Assembly: GCA_016841955.1 (NCBI GenBank)
Contig: JAENYE010000001.1
Span: 1 to 64,000 of the forward strand
Length of the DNA: 64,000 nt
Reading direction: 5' to 3'
From: Methanobacteriota archaeon
Lineage (GTDB): Archaea; Halobacteriota; Methanomicrobia; Methanomicrobiales; Methanoculleaceae
In this document: one piece after another, positions 1 to 10,559 of the stretch
Layout of the letters: every line of letters starts with the position of its first letter
Position numbering within the stretch: the first letter of the stretch is position 1
Program-made: the position numbers and the translations under genes
The notes under the pieces: model-generated
Databases searched by the model: none
What the model was told of the DNA's origin: nothing
What the model saw: the letters and a program-made list of their open reading frames with translations, nothing else

Positions 1-80
1 ACAGGGGAGGGGGGATGCTCCCCCCTCCCCGTCAGCCCCACCCCCAATGGCGATACCCCCACGGTCCACTGCACCGGGTT
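1..80. repeat. Dispersed repeat, left copy, with G/C-rich palindrome
   Basis: This 80-bp stretch is the reverse complement of 20547-20626 with about 5 mismatches and no gaps. It contains a palindrome at 4-30 (12-bp arms, 3-base loop) built from G-runs and matching C-runs. The element starts at or before the window edge, so its full length is not visible. The rest of 1-310, up to the hisF start, shows no gene that I can support. The repeat's function is unknown. Confidence 0.8.
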
Positions 81-310
81 ACTTCATGGTTCGGCTGTAG
101 TAGGCTCCACCCAGCTAAAGGCTTCTGGTTTACGCGATACAGAACAGTGGGTTCCAGACAGTTTTGCGTTCACCTGGCCACATCTTGGACTTTGCGACCC
201 TCACGCCCACCGCCAGGTTCCCCAAGCAGCCGCAAGCCAACCCTGCTCACAAGAACAGAGGAGTTCTCATAGGCAAACCCTCATCACCCACCACCCCCCA
301 ATCATTACCC

Positions 311-1117
311 ATGGTTCTGACGAAGCGAATCATCCCCTGCCTGGACCTCAAGGATGGGCGGGTAGTCAAGGGCACGCACTTCGTCGGCCTGCGCGACGCG
401 GGCGATCCCGTCGAGCTGGCCCAGCGCTACAACGAGCAGGGCGCCGATGAGGTGGTGTTCCTCGATATCACCGCCACCCGGGAAGACCGGGGAACCATCA
501 TCGACGTCGTGCAGCGGGCGGCCGACGAACTCTTCCTCCCGCTCACCGTCGGCGGCGGCATCCGGACAATCGACGACATGAAGCAGATCCTCCGGGCGGG
601 CGCAGACAAGGTGAGCATCAACTCGAGCGCCGTCCAGAACCCGGAACTGATCTCGCAGGGCGCAGAGCGGTTCGGCACCCAGTGCATCGTCGTCGCCATG
701 GATGTCCGGCGAAACTACGCAATGGAGCAGGGATTGACCCCCATCACCCTCGTCGACGGTCGGGAGTGCTGGTACGAGGTCGTGACCCACGGCGGGAGCA
801 GGCCGACGGGAATTGACGCCGTCGCCTGGGCGGCAGAGGCCGAAGAGCGCGGAGCCGGCGAAGTCCTGCTCACCAGCATGGAGACCGACGGGACGAAGGA
901 GGGGTTCGATATCCCGATCACCGCGGCGATCTCGGCGGCGGTCGGGGTCCCGGTGATCGCGAGCGGCGGCGTGGGCACGCTCGAGCACTTCTACGACGGA
1001 TTTACAGAAGGGAAGGCCGACGCCTGCCTCGCGGCAAGCGTCTTCCACTACGGTGAGTTCACCGTCCGCCAGGTCAAGGAGTACCTGGCGGGACGGGGTA
1101 TCCCGGTACGGCTGTAA
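311..1117 (+). CDS. hisF: Imidazole glycerol phosphate synthase, cyclase subunit HisF
   Basis: HisF is the cyclase half of the HisF-HisH enzyme of histidine synthesis. It uses ammonia delivered by HisH to turn PRFAR into imidazole glycerol phosphate and AICAR. The 268-residue product is a typical (beta/alpha)8 barrel: it opens with [17 protein letters not shown], and the two catalytic aspartates are at D12 and in VAMDVRR (D131). Phosphate-binding glycines lie in TVGGGIR and VIASGGVG. The reading frame is open further upstream, but homology begins at the ATG at 311. No other his gene is adjacent. The 3' end overlaps the convergent pheT by 44 bp. Confidence 0.97.
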   Translation: MVLTKRIIPCLDLKDGRVVKGTHFVGLRDAGDPVELAQRYNEQGADEVVFLDITATREDRGTIIDVVQRAADELFLPLTVGGGIRTIDDMKQILRAGADKVSINSSAVQNPELISQGAERFGTQCIVVAMDVRRNYAMEQGLTPITLVDGRECWYEVVTHGGSRPTGIDAVAWAAEAEERGAGEVLLTSMETDGTKEGFDIPITAAISAAVGVPVIASGGVGTLEHFYDGFTEGKADACLAASVFHYGEFTVRQVKEYLAGRGIPVRL

Positions 1118-2714
1118 GGTCGAGGGCCAGCGCCGCCACCGGGTGCTCGAGGTCGAACGCGGTCAGGACGGCCGGGTGGATCTCCCCGAACACCCCGACT
1201 TTTCTTCCATCAACGATGATATCCCCGCGGCGGCCGTCGAGAAACGCGGGGTCGTCCGATTCCGTGACCGTGTACGGGAGCGAGAGTTCGCGGCAGAGGA
1301 CGTCGGCCGCCGCGTATGCCTCCGAGAAGTCGGCCGCCGGGTGGATGCTGACCGCGGCGACCTGCTGGGAGGTGACGCAGGCCTCGACCACGTCGCCCAC
1401 CGCAAAGAGCCGTTGCGGGAGCTCGCGGTGCTTGTTCGAAAGAAGCATCTCCATGAGCAGAGGGAGGAGGTCGGTCCGCACCACGGTCTGCTCCTCGCTG
1501 ATCGGGTGGAGCAGCCGCAGGGTTCCCGGGGAAGGCTCACGCTGCATGTTCGCGTAGAGCACCCGCTCGTTCGTGAGGGTGAACGGCATCATCTCGAGGT
1601 AGCCGAGGCCGGTCATCACCGACCGGACCGCTCCCGCAATGGCGGGGATCGGGTGCTCCTGCGCGACGGTCGATGTGGCCGGGAGGGCGGCATCGAAGTT
1701 CTCGAAGCCGTAAGCGATCGCCACGTCCTCAAAGACGTCCCAGTCGTGGAGGATATCCGCCCGGTAGCAGGGAACGAGGACCCGGACCCGTGAGTCCCCG
1801 TCGGGCTCGGCCCCGAACCGCATCCGGGCAAGGAGCCGCGCCATCTCCTGCACCGTGAGGGGAAGGCCGAGGAGGGAGGCGCACTCCCCGACCGAGACCA
1901 CCCGTTCTGCCGGCGCAAGCGTGGGCATCTCCTGCCCGTCGACGGTCACCGTCTCGACCGTCGCCCCGGCCTCGATAAGCGCCGTGCAGATGATGTTCAC
2001 CGCCGTCATCACCGCTTTTTTGTCGGTGCCGGTGCAGTCGAGCAGGATGTTCTTCGTCGCCGTCGTGACCCTTGTCAACTCGCCGTTGATGATGGGCGGG
2101 AAGGAGAGCACTTGATCGTCGGCATCGACGATCAGCGGGAACCGGGGGAAGTTCTCCACGAGGCGGGCGTAATCCCGGCCCTTCGGGTGGTCGGTGAGGA
2201 TCTCATCGAGGGTCATCTCCTGCTCGAAGTCCAGCGGGACGAAAGAGCGGTCGCGGGGGGAGGCGATGTAGCGGAAGGGCGGCGTGACCGCGTCGAGGTC
2301 ATGGACGCCGATCGCCACCTTGCCCCGCCCGCGCCCGACCGCCCAGTGGAGGGCCTCCTGGAGGCTCATCAGGCTCTCGATCGCTTCTTCGTCGAGGTCG
2401 ACGTTCCGGATCACCGCCGAACCGAGGTAAGGCCGGATATCGGCAAGGCCCGGGTCGACCGAGAAGGTGATCCCGGAGGGGCGGACGGTATAGACCGGGA
2501 GCCCCTCCTCGATCCCGAGGAACCCGCGCATCGCCCGGGCGACGCCCTCGGGGGAGTAGAGGTCCGGCCGGTCCGGGAAAAACTCGACGTCCACGTGGTC
2601 TTCCTCGATCCGTTCGATGTCGGCCCCGATCATCGGGACGCGATCGATGATCGTCTGCCGGTCGGTCCCGGTCAGCCGTTCCAGGTACCGGTAGGGTAAC
2701 GTGATTATCGCCAT
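1074..2714 (-). CDS. pheT: Phenylalanyl-tRNA synthetase beta subunit
   Basis: Beta subunit of the (alpha-beta)2 phenylalanyl-tRNA synthetase. It carries editing and tRNA-binding functions, while the catalytic core is in PheS. The product has 546 residues, the size expected for the compact archaeal form. The N-terminal segment [17 protein letters not shown] is characteristic. The ATG at 2714 lies two bases beyond the pheS stop (TGAGATG), so the pair is translationally coupled; an in-frame start 15 bases upstream inside pheS is less likely. The last 44 bp overlap the end of hisF on the other strand. Confidence 0.96.
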   Translation of the reverse strand: MAIITLPYRYLERLTGTDRQTIIDRVPMIGADIERIEEDHVDVEFFPDRPDLYSPEGVARAMRGFLGIEEGLPVYTVRPSGITFSVDPGLADIRPYLGSAVIRNVDLDEEAIESLMSLQEALHWAVGRGRGKVAIGVHDLDAVTPPFRYIASPRDRSFVPLDFEQEMTLDEILTDHPKGRDYARLVENFPRFPLIVDADDQVLSFPPIINGELTRVTTATKNILLDCTGTDKKAVMTAVNIICTALIEAGATVETVTVDGQEMPTLAPAERVVSVGECASLLGLPLTVQEMARLLARMRFGAEPDGDSRVRVLVPCYRADILHDWDVFEDVAIAYGFENFDAALPATSTVAQEHPIPAIAGAVRSVMTGLGYLEMMPFTLTNERVLYANMQREPSPGTLRLLHPISEEQTVVRTDLLPLLMEMLLSNKHRELPQRLFAVGDVVEACVTSQQVAAVSIHPAADFSEAYAAADVLCRELSLPYTVTESDDPAFLDGRRGDIIVDGRKVGVFGEIHPAVLTAFDLEHPVAALALDLTAVPGYPVPPGTP

Positions 2715-2715
2715 C

Positions 2716-4167
2716 TCATCGCCTCCCACCGTAGGTGGGCGTCTCCCGGATCCACTCGACGTCGCTCCGGTAGAGCTGCCGCAGGTCCCGGAGCCCGAGC
2801 CTCAGCATCGCCACCCGGCTGATCCCGAGGCCCCACGCGAGCACCGGGTGCTCGATACCGAAGGGCGCCGTCACCTCCTGCCGGAAGATGCCCGCTCCGC
2901 CGAGTTCCACCCAGCCGAGCCCGTCGACGTAGACCTCCGGCTCCACGCTCGGCTCGGTGTAGGGGAAGTAGCCGGGGCGGAACCTGACCTTCTCAAAGCC
3001 CATCTTCCCGTAGAACTCCTTCAAGAAGCCGAGGAGGTGGCGGAAATTGACCCCTTCGTCCATCACGATCCCCTCGAGCTGCTCGAACTCCGCGAGGTGG
3101 GTAGGGTCGATCGCCTCCCGCCGGTAGACCCGGCCGATGCAGAACGCCTTCACCGGGGGTTTGGGGTGCTCGGCCAGGTGCTGGATCGAGAGGCTCGTCG
3201 TGTGGGTCCGGAGCACGCACTGCTCCGCCTTTGCAGCGCTCCAGGTCCCTCCCCACCCTGTGGAAGAGGTCTCGCCGCCGTGCTCGTGCATGTCGCGGAC
3301 ACGCTCATACCCTGCCGGGAGCGGCCAGCGTTCGCCGAGGAAGAAGGTGTCCTGCATCTCCCGTGCCGGGTGGTCCTGCGGCTGGAAGAGGGCGTCGAAG
3401 TTCCAGAACGAGCTCTGCACGATCCCGCCCGCCATCTCCGTAAACCCCATGTCGAGGAGAACGCGGCGCATCTCGTCGATGAGGCGTTGGTAGGGGTGGG
3501 TTTTCCCCGGGTAGGCACGCTTCGGGAGTTTTCCGACGTCATAGCGCCGGAGAGGGAGGTCCTTCCACGCGCCGGAGAGGATCTGCTCGCGGGTGAGCGT
3601 GCCTGCCTCCTCCTGCAGGTCGAGCCCTCCGGCGAGGAGTTCGCGGCCGCGAGGCGTGATCGAGACGGTATAGGTGACGGTCTCCTCCTCCTGCACGAGC
3701 CCACGCCTCGCGAGGTCGGCAACTCCTTCGCCGTCGGCGATCGCACCGCTCTCGCCGAACCGGGCAAACGCGGCTTCGTCGGGGCCGAAAGCGGCGTTGC
3801 CGGTCTTCTGCACGACCCCGTCCCGGATGGCGATCCAGCCCTTCTTCCGCATCCAGCCGATCCCGATCTTTGCGAGCGGGTGGCTCTGGAGGTCCCGCAT
3901 CGGGATCGTCTCCTCGAAACTCTCGAGCACCTGCCGCTCGGGGAGGCCCTTCCCGATGTAGGCCCGCCCTTCTTCCGTCGGGGCATACCGCCGGGAGACG
4001 TGCTTCTCCACGTCCACAAGCCCCCGTTCCCCGGCGAGGTTCGCGTACTGCACCACCGCCTCCCGGCGGGTGTCCATCTTCTCCGCAAGGGCGGCCGCGT
4101 CGGCCGATCCCATCGGTCCCAGAACGACCAGGAGCTTCTTCTCGTTCAGCGTCAGTTCCACTATCAC
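2716..4167 (-). CDS. pheS: Phenylalanyl-tRNA synthetase alpha subunit
   Basis: Catalytic subunit that activates phenylalanine and charges tRNA-Phe. The 483-residue protein has an N-terminal winged-helix region (about 1-130) typical of archaeal and eukaryotic forms, then a class II synthetase core with [14 protein letters not shown] (motif 2 region) and [14 protein letters not shown] (motif 3) near the C-terminus. The start is GTG and overlaps the trpS stop in a GTGA tetranucleotide. Gene order endA-trpS-pheS-pheT indicates one operon for tRNA processing and charging. Confidence 0.97.
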   Translation of the reverse strand: MIVELTLNEKKLLVVLGPMGSADAAALAEKMDTRREAVVQYANLAGERGLVDVEKHVSRRYAPTEEGRAYIGKGLPERQVLESFEETIPMRDLQSHPLAKIGIGWMRKKGWIAIRDGVVQKTGNAAFGPDEAAFARFGESGAIADGEGVADLARRGLVQEEETVTYTVSITPRGRELLAGGLDLQEEAGTLTREQILSGAWKDLPLRRYDVGKLPKRAYPGKTHPYQRLIDEMRRVLLDMGFTEMAGGIVQSSFWNFDALFQPQDHPAREMQDTFFLGERWPLPAGYERVRDMHEHGGETSSTGWGGTWSAAKAEQCVLRTHTTSLSIQHLAEHPKPPVKAFCIGRVYRREAIDPTHLAEFEQLEGIVMDEGVNFRHLLGFLKEFYGKMGFEKVRFRPGYFPYTEPSVEPEVYVDGLGWVELGGAGIFRQEVTAPFGIEHPVLAWGLGISRVAMLRLGLRDLRQLYRSDVEWIRETPTYGGRR

Positions 4168-5420
4168 ACTTCCTCTGCAAGATGCTCGACCGCATCCATC
4201 TTGTCCCGCAACTCCGCGAGGAACGCCTGCACGCGCTCATTCGTCTCTTTCTTGCACTGCCCGCAGGTGAGCTCGCCGCTCTCGCACCGCCGCCGCACAT
4301 CGGCGAGTTCCACGTCGTCCTCGAGCATATGGAAGAGGTTCAAGAGGTAGACCGAGCAGCGGTCGGGCTCCCCCCCGAGACGTTTCTGCTCCTCGAGCGT
4401 CATCCGCCCGCCGGTCAGCGCAGCCATGACCTTCTTCCTGATCGATTTGTCGGACTCGTAGAACCCGAACGAACTCTCGGGCACGCTGCTCGACATCTTC
4501 CCGCCCTGGAGCCCGGGCATGAAGATGTGGTAGGTCGACGAGGGCAGGTAGAACCCGAACCCACCGTGGGCGATCTCGATCCCCCGGACGGCGTCCTCCA
4601 CCCGCCCCATCGGAAGACCTCTGACGTCCACGTGGCCCGCGTACTTCTTTGAGCCGGGGAATGCACGGTGCACGGCTTCGAGAGCCGCTTCCGGGGCGTT
4701 CTTCGACCGGACGCTGATATGGTCGCCGCGGTCCTCGACCGTGAACATCCTGAGCTTGTAGGCCACGTCCCGGGTGAGCCGGAGGTGCGGATCCTGGTCG
4801 AGGCCGACCGGAACGATCGTAGGAGCCGGGCCGGCGTCGAGCTGCGGGAAGAGGATGTCAGCCACCTGGGTGATGACGCTCATGGCATGGGAGAGCGAGG
4901 TCTCGGGCCCGAACCCGTAGATCGCCGTCATCTCGGAGAAGTTCACCTTCGTGGACGCCTCGAACGCGAGATCTTTCAAGCGTTCGTTCCTGCTCTGGTA
5001 GTAGGTCGTGCCCTCGAACCCGAGGGCGTAGAGGGCCTTGAGGTACTCCTTTCCGTACTCGCGGCACTTCTCCCACGAGATGCCGCGGACCGCGTGCGCC
5101 TCCCGATCAGCGATGGCGACGTAGCCGTTTCCACCCTGCTGGACGTGCCAGACCACCTCCTTCATGACCATCAGGTGCCCGAGGTGCGGGAGGCCTGAGG
5201 GCATGAACCCGGTCAGCACATGAAACGGGGTTTTGTTCCGGATGGCGTCGACGACCAGGTGGTAGTCCCGGTGTCCGACCACGATACCCCTGCGTATAAA
5301 CGGCGGTACCACGGGAAGCCTTCGTGCAACCTCACCGATCGGCTCGATGCCGAACTCGGCAAAGAGTCGATCCACATCGACGGTCTGGTTATTCGACCAC
5401 GGGTTCATCTCGGAATGCAT
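4164..5420 (-). CDS. trpS: Tryptophanyl-tRNA synthetase (archaeal type)
   Basis: Class I synthetase that charges tRNA-Trp. The 418-residue product has the HIGH-like motif in GLPHLGHLMV and the KMSKS loop as GGKMSSSVPESS, both in the usual order. Its length fits the archaeal/eukaryotic type, longer than the bacterial enzyme. Two ATGs are possible, at 5420 and 5408. I chose 5420 because a GTGAG lies about 7 bases upstream; the difference is four residues. It ends in a 4-bp overlap with pheS and begins 10 bp after endA. Confidence 0.95.
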   Translation of the reverse strand: MHSEMNPWSNNQTVDVDRLFAEFGIEPIGEVARRLPVVPPFIRRGIVVGHRDYHLVVDAIRNKTPFHVLTGFMPSGLPHLGHLMVMKEVVWHVQQGGNGYVAIADREAHAVRGISWEKCREYGKEYLKALYALGFEGTTYYQSRNERLKDLAFEASTKVNFSEMTAIYGFGPETSLSHAMSVITQVADILFPQLDAGPAPTIVPVGLDQDPHLRLTRDVAYKLRMFTVEDRGDHISVRSKNAPEAALEAVHRAFPGSKKYAGHVDVRGLPMGRVEDAVRGIEIAHGGFGFYLPSSTYHIFMPGLQGGKMSSSVPESSFGFYESDKSIRKKVMAALTGGRMTLEEQKRLGGEPDRCSVYLLNLFHMLEDDVELADVRRRCESGELTCGQCKKETNERVQAFLAELRDKMDAVEHLAEEV

Positions 5421-5430
5421 GTACTGACGC

Positions 5431-6441
5431 TCACAGTTTCATTCGGGCGAATTCGACGTACCTGATATCGGTATTGTATATGCAGGCAAACAACATCTTC
5501 TTTTTGACGCTGTGAGCAAGCCTGACCGAGCGGGAGACGGCGCTCATAGGCGTGGAGGTCCCGGACGGAACGGCGTGGACGAGCATCTCGGAGTGGCTCT
5601 TCTTCCCGGAGTAGACGCGGAAGTGGTGCCCGAACTTGTACCCCGTTCTCGGAATGTAGCCCTTCTCCCGGAGGTCGGAGAAGACCCGCTCTTTCTCCCG
5701 GATCTCGACGTCCTTCTCCGCCGCTGCATCGAGGAACTGCTCTGCGGTCATCGGTTCTCCGTCCCGCGTGATTGCGAGGCACTCCCGGCGCATGAGAAAG
5801 ATCGACTCGACCGGGCGGAGCAGCAGCCGCTGCGCATCAAGCCTCTTGCCGTACCAGTCCTCCTCAAGCGGGTTTCCCGGCGGGAGGTGAGCCAGCGCGT
5901 AGGTCCCGAAGAGGGAGGCCTCCACCGGCGTGCTGCACCCGGCCGGCTCCCCGACCCCCGGGAGGTCCTGCACCCGCACCTCGTAGTAGGTCAACTCGTC
6001 CTCGTCGTCCACGACCGCGAGGAGGTACTGTTTGCGCATGTTGACCGCAGCGAGCACGTCCTGGCTCAGCTGGTCGAAGTCGACGAGGTCCCGCTCGGAG
6101 AGGACCCGGACCAGGTACCGGGACTTTCCGACCCCGGGCTTGTGGCCGCGACGGAAGACACGGAAGTCGTGCGGGCCGGGCTGAACCACGTATCCCCGCT
6201 CGCGGATGTCACGGTAGACGAGATACCTGCGGACAAAGTTCGGCTGGCCGGCGAAGAGACCGAGCAGGGTGTCAAAGCCGAAGTCCTTCACGTCGATCTT
6301 GTTCCGTTCCATGAGGTAGAGCGCCTCTTCGGGAGAGAGGCGGAGACCGGTTTCCTCAAGTCTCCCGTAGCCGCCCTGCTCGTAGAGCGTGCGTCCTTCG
6401 CTCTTAAGGCGCACCCAGGTTCCGTCGAATATCGCCAACAC
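5431..6441 (-). CDS. endA: tRNA-splicing endonuclease EndA
   Basis: Cuts introns from precursor tRNA at bulge-helix-bulge sites. The 336-residue length is about twice that of the homotetramer-type enzyme, so this is the duplicated form that acts as a homodimer. The C-terminal repeat keeps the catalytic set: Tyr in TGYKFG, His in GHHFRVYSG and Lys in SVKKKM. The N-terminal repeat (HDFRVFRRGHKPGVGKSRY, about 95-115) has diverged and is presumably structural. It is the first gene of the endA-trpS-pheST operon. A divergent promoter region of about 130 bp separates it from the secreted protein at 6570. Confidence 0.93.
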   Translation of the reverse strand: MLAIFDGTWVRLKSEGRTLYEQGGYGRLEETGLRLSPEEALYLMERNKIDVKDFGFDTLLGLFAGQPNFVRRYLVYRDIRERGYVVQPGPHDFRVFRRGHKPGVGKSRYLVRVLSERDLVDFDQLSQDVLAAVNMRKQYLLAVVDDEDELTYYEVRVQDLPGVGEPAGCSTPVEASLFGTYALAHLPPGNPLEEDWYGKRLDAQRLLLRPVESIFLMRRECLAITRDGEPMTAEQFLDAAAEKDVEIREKERVFSDLREKGYIPRTGYKFGHHFRVYSGKKSHSEMLVHAVPSGTSTPMSAVSRSVRLAHSVKKKMLFACIYNTDIRYVEFARMKL

Positions 6442-6569
6442 GTGCTAGAACTATAGGGAGTTCACGTTCATTAATGGATTGTCGTCCGCCGGTTCACCGG
6501 CACGACCCCCGGTCGGGGGGGCTAACCACTACGCTTTTTGCGTGCCGCACCGCACCAGTGATCGATTCC

Positions 6570-7790
6570 ATGACGAAAAGTTACCGAGACTTCTGGCAGC
6601 CGGGGATGATCCTGGCGGCACTGCTCATCGCGGTGGTGCTGCCGGCAGGAATCGTCTCTGCGAGCGAGACCGCTCCGGCGGTCGCCTGGAACGTGACGTT
6701 CTCGCCGGAGGAGAACAGCAAATTCGATGCCGTTGCGCCGACCGCGGACGGCGGCTTCATCGCTCTCGGCTCTGCCCTTACTGAGGTCTACGGGGGCAGG
6801 GAAGACCTGCTGCTCGTAAAGACCGACGGCCAGGGGAACGAAGCATGGACAACGAGATTCCCCGAAATTGCGCCGGCCGCCGTTGCCGAGACCACCGGCG
6901 GGGGCTACATCGTCGGCGGCTACAACGTCTCAATAACCGGGACCGATGAGAACGCCGCCTACCAGGGCACCTCGTCCCTGATCAGGACGGATGCTGCCGG
7001 GGAGGAGGAGTGGCGGCAGGTCCTGCCGGGCATGAAGGTCTCGTCCGTCGCAGAGACCGCTGACGGCGGGTACGTCGCCATCGGGTGGCTCTGGGAACCG
7101 CCCGGGTCGGCTAACGACACGACGGCGGCCATCGTGAAGACCGACGGCAACGGCACGCCCGTCTGGAACCGGACGTTCCCCGGCACCGCGGCAAACACCG
7201 GGATCGTGACCGCCGACGGGGGGTATGTCATCGGGGGCACGAAGTCGCCCTTCAACAACGACATAGGCGACGCCTTCCTCATCCGCCTCGACGCCGACGG
7301 CAACACGCTCTGGCACAAGAATTACCAGGCTCCGGTCATCTTCGACGTCGAGGAGACCGATGAGAGCGGGTTCGTCTACTCGGCGAACTACTGGTACGGC
7401 CTCGTCGACGCGGAAGGAGAGGAGATCTGGCTCCGGAATATGGAGGGCCTGAGCGGATACGCCGTCGCCCTGCGATCTTCCGGCGGGTATATGGTTGCGG
7501 GCACGGACGCGAGGATCGGAGAGGGCTTCGCCTTCGGGACCGATGCGGACGGGACGATCCAGTGGAACACGACGTTCCCCGCTACAGGGATCTACGCGGC
7601 CGCCAGCGCTCCCGGTGGTGGCTACACCCTTGCGGGCATCCAGTACCTCTCGCCCGATACCAGCACCGCCTGGCTGGCCGGCCTCGCGGAGACGGCAGGA
7701 CCGGCCCCAACGGCAGCACCGGGATTCGGTGCTATCGGTGCCGGGACGGCGCTCCTACTCCTGCTCGCAGGAAGGAAGCGGAGAGGGTAA
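6570..7790 (+). CDS. Secreted seven-repeat beta-propeller protein with PGF-type sorting signal
   Basis: Predicted exported protein of 406 residues. A signal peptide (about 1-33, hydrophobic core MILAALLIAVVLPAGIVSA) is followed by seven repeats of 35-45 residues. Most run from a TADGGYVIGG-like strand to a D-G-N-x-x-W strand, as in TADGGFIALGS and VKTDGQGNEAW. Seven such units suggest a seven-bladed propeller. The C-terminus has a Thr/Ala/Pro linker, APGFGAIG, a hydrophobic stretch and GRKRRG, the layout of an archaeosortase (PGF-CTERM) signal; BtuF at 47074 ends the same way. Ligand and role are unknown. A GTG four codons upstream (6558) is an alternative start. Confidence 0.8.
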   Translation: MTKSYRDFWQPGMILAALLIAVVLPAGIVSASETAPAVAWNVTFSPEENSKFDAVAPTADGGFIALGSALTEVYGGREDLLLVKTDGQGNEAWTTRFPEIAPAAVAETTGGGYIVGGYNVSITGTDENAAYQGTSSLIRTDAAGEEEWRQVLPGMKVSSVAETADGGYVAIGWLWEPPGSANDTTAAIVKTDGNGTPVWNRTFPGTAANTGIVTADGGYVIGGTKSPFNNDIGDAFLIRLDADGNTLWHKNYQAPVIFDVEETDESGFVYSANYWYGLVDAEGEEIWLRNMEGLSGYAVALRSSGGYMVAGTDARIGEGFAFGTDADGTIQWNTTFPATGIYAAASAPGGGYTLAGIQYLSPDTSTAWLAGLAETAGPAPTAAPGFGAIGAGTALLLLLAGRKRRG

Positions 7791-7829
7791 CCCCCTCTCT
7801 CATGCATATTTCTGCTCATTCGAAACGTT

Positions 7830-10559
7830 TCAGGAGTTCCCCTTCCGGTAGTAGAGGAACGCCCCCGCCCCCACGATGATGAGGGCAAGCAGGCCGGGGA
7901 TGAGGTGCGCATACGGGAGGTCCGGCACGGCCCCGGGCTGCGGGCCGGTTTCGGCCGCGACCACCTGCGCCGCGCCGCTCCCGGGCACTTCGACAAAGAG
8001 CGCGTATGGGCTGAAGTGCGAGACAACGGTTGTGACGCTCCGGACTCCCTGGTGGACGGTGGTGGGAACCTCCTCCCAGGCGTCCGCCGACCGGTTGTAC
8101 CGCTGCACCACGAGCCCGCCCTGCCCGCTGCTGTAGACGGCATCCCACTGCTCCTCCGTGAAGTTGAACGCCAGGGTCACCGGCGGTGAGAAGGTGGCTC
8201 CCTCCGGCCCGGCGATCCAGGCATACCCGGTAAACGCGTACGCGCCCACGCCGGGCACCGGGGGTACGTCGGCCGGGTCGAGAGGCGCAAGGGTCACCGC
8301 CGCAAGCGGATTCCCGGCGGCATCGACCGCCCTGACGCCCTCCGCAATGGCGAGGCTCGCGATGCCGTCGGAAGAACCGAGCAGGACAACCCGTTTCACG
8401 AGGCCGGTCTCCCCGAGGTGCAGCCGGCCGGGCTCAGCGTCCCCGGGGACGGCGGTCGGCGTCGGGGTCGGGGTGGGGGCGGGTGTCGGCGTGTTCCAAC
8501 CCGGGTTTACCCAGGCAAAGCCGCCGCCCCCTCCTCCTCCTCCGCCGCCACCGCCGCCTGTCGACTTCGGAGTCGGTGTGGTCGTTGCCGGGGCGGGGCG
8601 GACGGATATGTACTCGGTTTTCACCGCGGTGCTGCTCCCGGCGGCGTTCCCTGCGGTCAGGTTGACGGTATAGTTCCCGGCAGCGGCGTAGGTGTGCGAG
8701 GGATGCCGGTCGGTCGAGGTCTTCCCATCACCGAAACTCCAGAGCCAGGAGGAGAGCTCACCGGTGGAAGTATCGGTGAACGTGACCTTGAGAGGCGCCG
8801 TTCCGTTGAGGGGCACGGCATGGAACCCCGCGGTCGGCGGGCCGAAGGTGCGGATTTGCATGGTTTTTGTGGAGTGATCGCTGCCGCCGGAGACTGTCAG
8901 ACTGACGGTATAAGTTCCGGGTTTTTCGAATACGTGGACCGGGTTCGGCACGGCAGAGGTCTTTGTGTCGCCGAAGTTCCAGGACCACGAAACGGGCTTC
9001 CCCGCAGACGCATCCGCAAACCCGACGGTGAGCGGGGCGGCCCCGACGGTCACGTTGGCGGTGAACCCGGCGGTCAGCGGTTCGAGGACCGTGATATAAC
9101 CGGCCCGAACCGTTGTGTTCTCTCCCCCATCTTTTGCTACGGTCAGGGAGACGGTATAGGTGCCGGCGGTGAGGTAGGTGTGCTCCGGGTTCTGCTCGGA
9201 GGAGATCCCGCCGTCACCGAAGTCCCAGAGCCAGGTAGCGGGGCTGTTCGTCGATTCGTCCGTGAACTGCACGACGAGAGGCGCACCACCCGACACCGGC
9301 GCGGCGGAGAAACCGGCGACCGGCGGTTCGGGCAACTCTACGCTAATGAGATCGGTCTTCGTGACGGTATCAGCCCCGAACCGGTTGCTCACCGTGAGCG
9401 AGACGGTGTAGTCTCCCGGTGCCTCGTAGGTGTACTCCGGGTTCCGTAAGGTCGAGGCATTCCCGTCACCGAAGTCCCACTCCCACGATTCCGGGTCGCC
9501 GGTCGACAGGTCGGTGAACCGGACGGTGAACGGCACTCCTCCATCGGTCGGGTCAGCCGAGAACTCCGCCACCGGCAGCGATCCGCCGGCGTAAGTGAAG
9601 GCATAGATGTCCGATCCCTCGTCACGACCGTTCTGCCAGACGACCAGGTCACCGCTGACGGCAGGGTAGAGCTGCTCCTGGCCGGACGAATTAACGGGCA
9701 TTTGGACCTCCTTCCCCAGGGAGAGGTCGCAGATGTAGATGTTCCACACCTCGCTCCGCTTGTCCTCCCAGGCAACGAGTTCCCCATCGATCGCCGGGGA
9801 GACCTGCCAGGCAGGGTCGTCGGTGATCCTCTGCTCTCCACCGGACGGGTTGTCGAGATCGAAGAGGTAGATGTCGGGATCTTCGTTCCGGTAGTCCTCC
9901 CAGACGATCCGGCTCCCCGATATCGCCGGATACGTCTGCCGTACACCGTTCCAGGTGATCCGTTGCTTCTCTTCGGCCAGGATATCGTACACCCAGATGT
10001 CGCCGCCCCCGGTGCTCTCCTCCCAGACGACGTACTCGTCCGAGAGCGCAGGCTTCCACTCGGTTACCGGCGAGCAGGAGAGGAAGGTCTCACTGCCGGT
10101 CTCGATGTCGTGAAGGCAGATATCCACACTCCCTTTCCGGGTATCGTACCAGACGACATGCCTCCCGTGGACTACGGGCAGCCACTGGTCCGCCGGATCG
10201 TCGGCGAGTGCTATCGTGCCCATCAAGCGCCCAAAGAGGTAGATGTCCGGGCTCACGTTTCGGTTGTCCTCCCAGACGATGTAGTCACCCGAGACGGACG
10301 GTCTCGAAGGCGAGGCGGAGTCGCCCGTTATCCGTTCACCGGGACCGTGACTGCTCGCCGAGTAGATGTCCTCATCCCCGTTCCGGCCGTCTTCCCAGAC
10401 GACCACACCGCCGTCGATATCGGGGTGCTCCTGCGATCCGCCGGCGGTACAGAAAAGCACCGTATCCCCCGGAGCCGCTTCCACCGCCAGAACAGGCGGC
10501 ACCAACAGTCCGGCGACGATGACGGTGCAGATTAACATCAGCACGTTATGTTCGGCCAT
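7830..10559 (-). CDS. Large surface protein: TolB-like propeller plus four PKD domains
   Basis: A 909-residue predicted surface protein. Signal peptide at about 1-27. Residues about 35-330 hold seven repeats of the form VVWEDxRNxDxDIY, each a blade of a TolB-like propeller. Four PKD domains follow, each with a W-x-FGDG or similar motif (WEWDFGDG, WLWDFGDG, WSWNFGD, WLWSFGDG) and a YTVxLTV strand. Then come a linker with a run of 13 glycines and Thr-Pro repeats, another beta-rich domain of about 140 residues, and a C-terminal membrane helix ending YYRKGNS. PKD proteins are common on methanogen cell surfaces, where they probably mediate adhesion or envelope structure. It converges with the gene at 6570. 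Confidence 0.85.
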   Translation of the reverse strand: MAEHNVLMLICTVIVAGLLVPPVLAVEAAPGDTVLFCTAGGSQEHPDIDGGVVVWEDGRNGDEDIYSASSHGPGERITGDSASPSRPSVSGDYIVWEDNRNVSPDIYLFGRLMGTIALADDPADQWLPVVHGRHVVWYDTRKGSVDICLHDIETGSETFLSCSPVTEWKPALSDEYVVWEESTGGGDIWVYDILAEEKQRITWNGVRQTYPAISGSRIVWEDYRNEDPDIYLFDLDNPSGGEQRITDDPAWQVSPAIDGELVAWEDKRSEVWNIYICDLSLGKEVQMPVNSSGQEQLYPAVSGDLVVWQNGRDEGSDIYAFTYAGGSLPVAEFSADPTDGGVPFTVRFTDLSTGDPESWEWDFGDGNASTLRNPEYTYEAPGDYTVSLTVSNRFGADTVTKTDLISVELPEPPVAGFSAAPVSGGAPLVVQFTDESTNSPATWLWDFGDGGISSEQNPEHTYLTAGTYTVSLTVAKDGGENTTVRAGYITVLEPLTAGFTANVTVGAAPLTVGFADASAGKPVSWSWNFGDTKTSAVPNPVHVFEKPGTYTVSLTVSGGSDHSTKTMQIRTFGPPTAGFHAVPLNGTAPLKVTFTDTSTGELSSWLWSFGDGKTSTDRHPSHTYAAAGNYTVNLTAGNAAGSSTAVKTEYISVRPAPATTTPTPKSTGGGGGGGGGGGGGFAWVNPGWNTPTPAPTPTPTPTAVPGDAEPGRLHLGETGLVKRVVLLGSSDGIASLAIAEGVRAVDAAGNPLAAVTLAPLDPADVPPVPGVGAYAFTGYAWIAGPEGATFSPPVTLAFNFTEEQWDAVYSSGQGGLVVQRYNRSADAWEEVPTTVHQGVRSVTTVVSHFSPYALFVEVPGSGAAQVVAAETGPQPGAVPDLPYAHLIPGLLALIIVGAGAFLYYRKGNS

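Noticed and set aside
81-310. tRNA-like segment upstream of hisF (GGTTCC stretches)
   Set aside because: No cloverleaf could be assembled; the matches are isolated.
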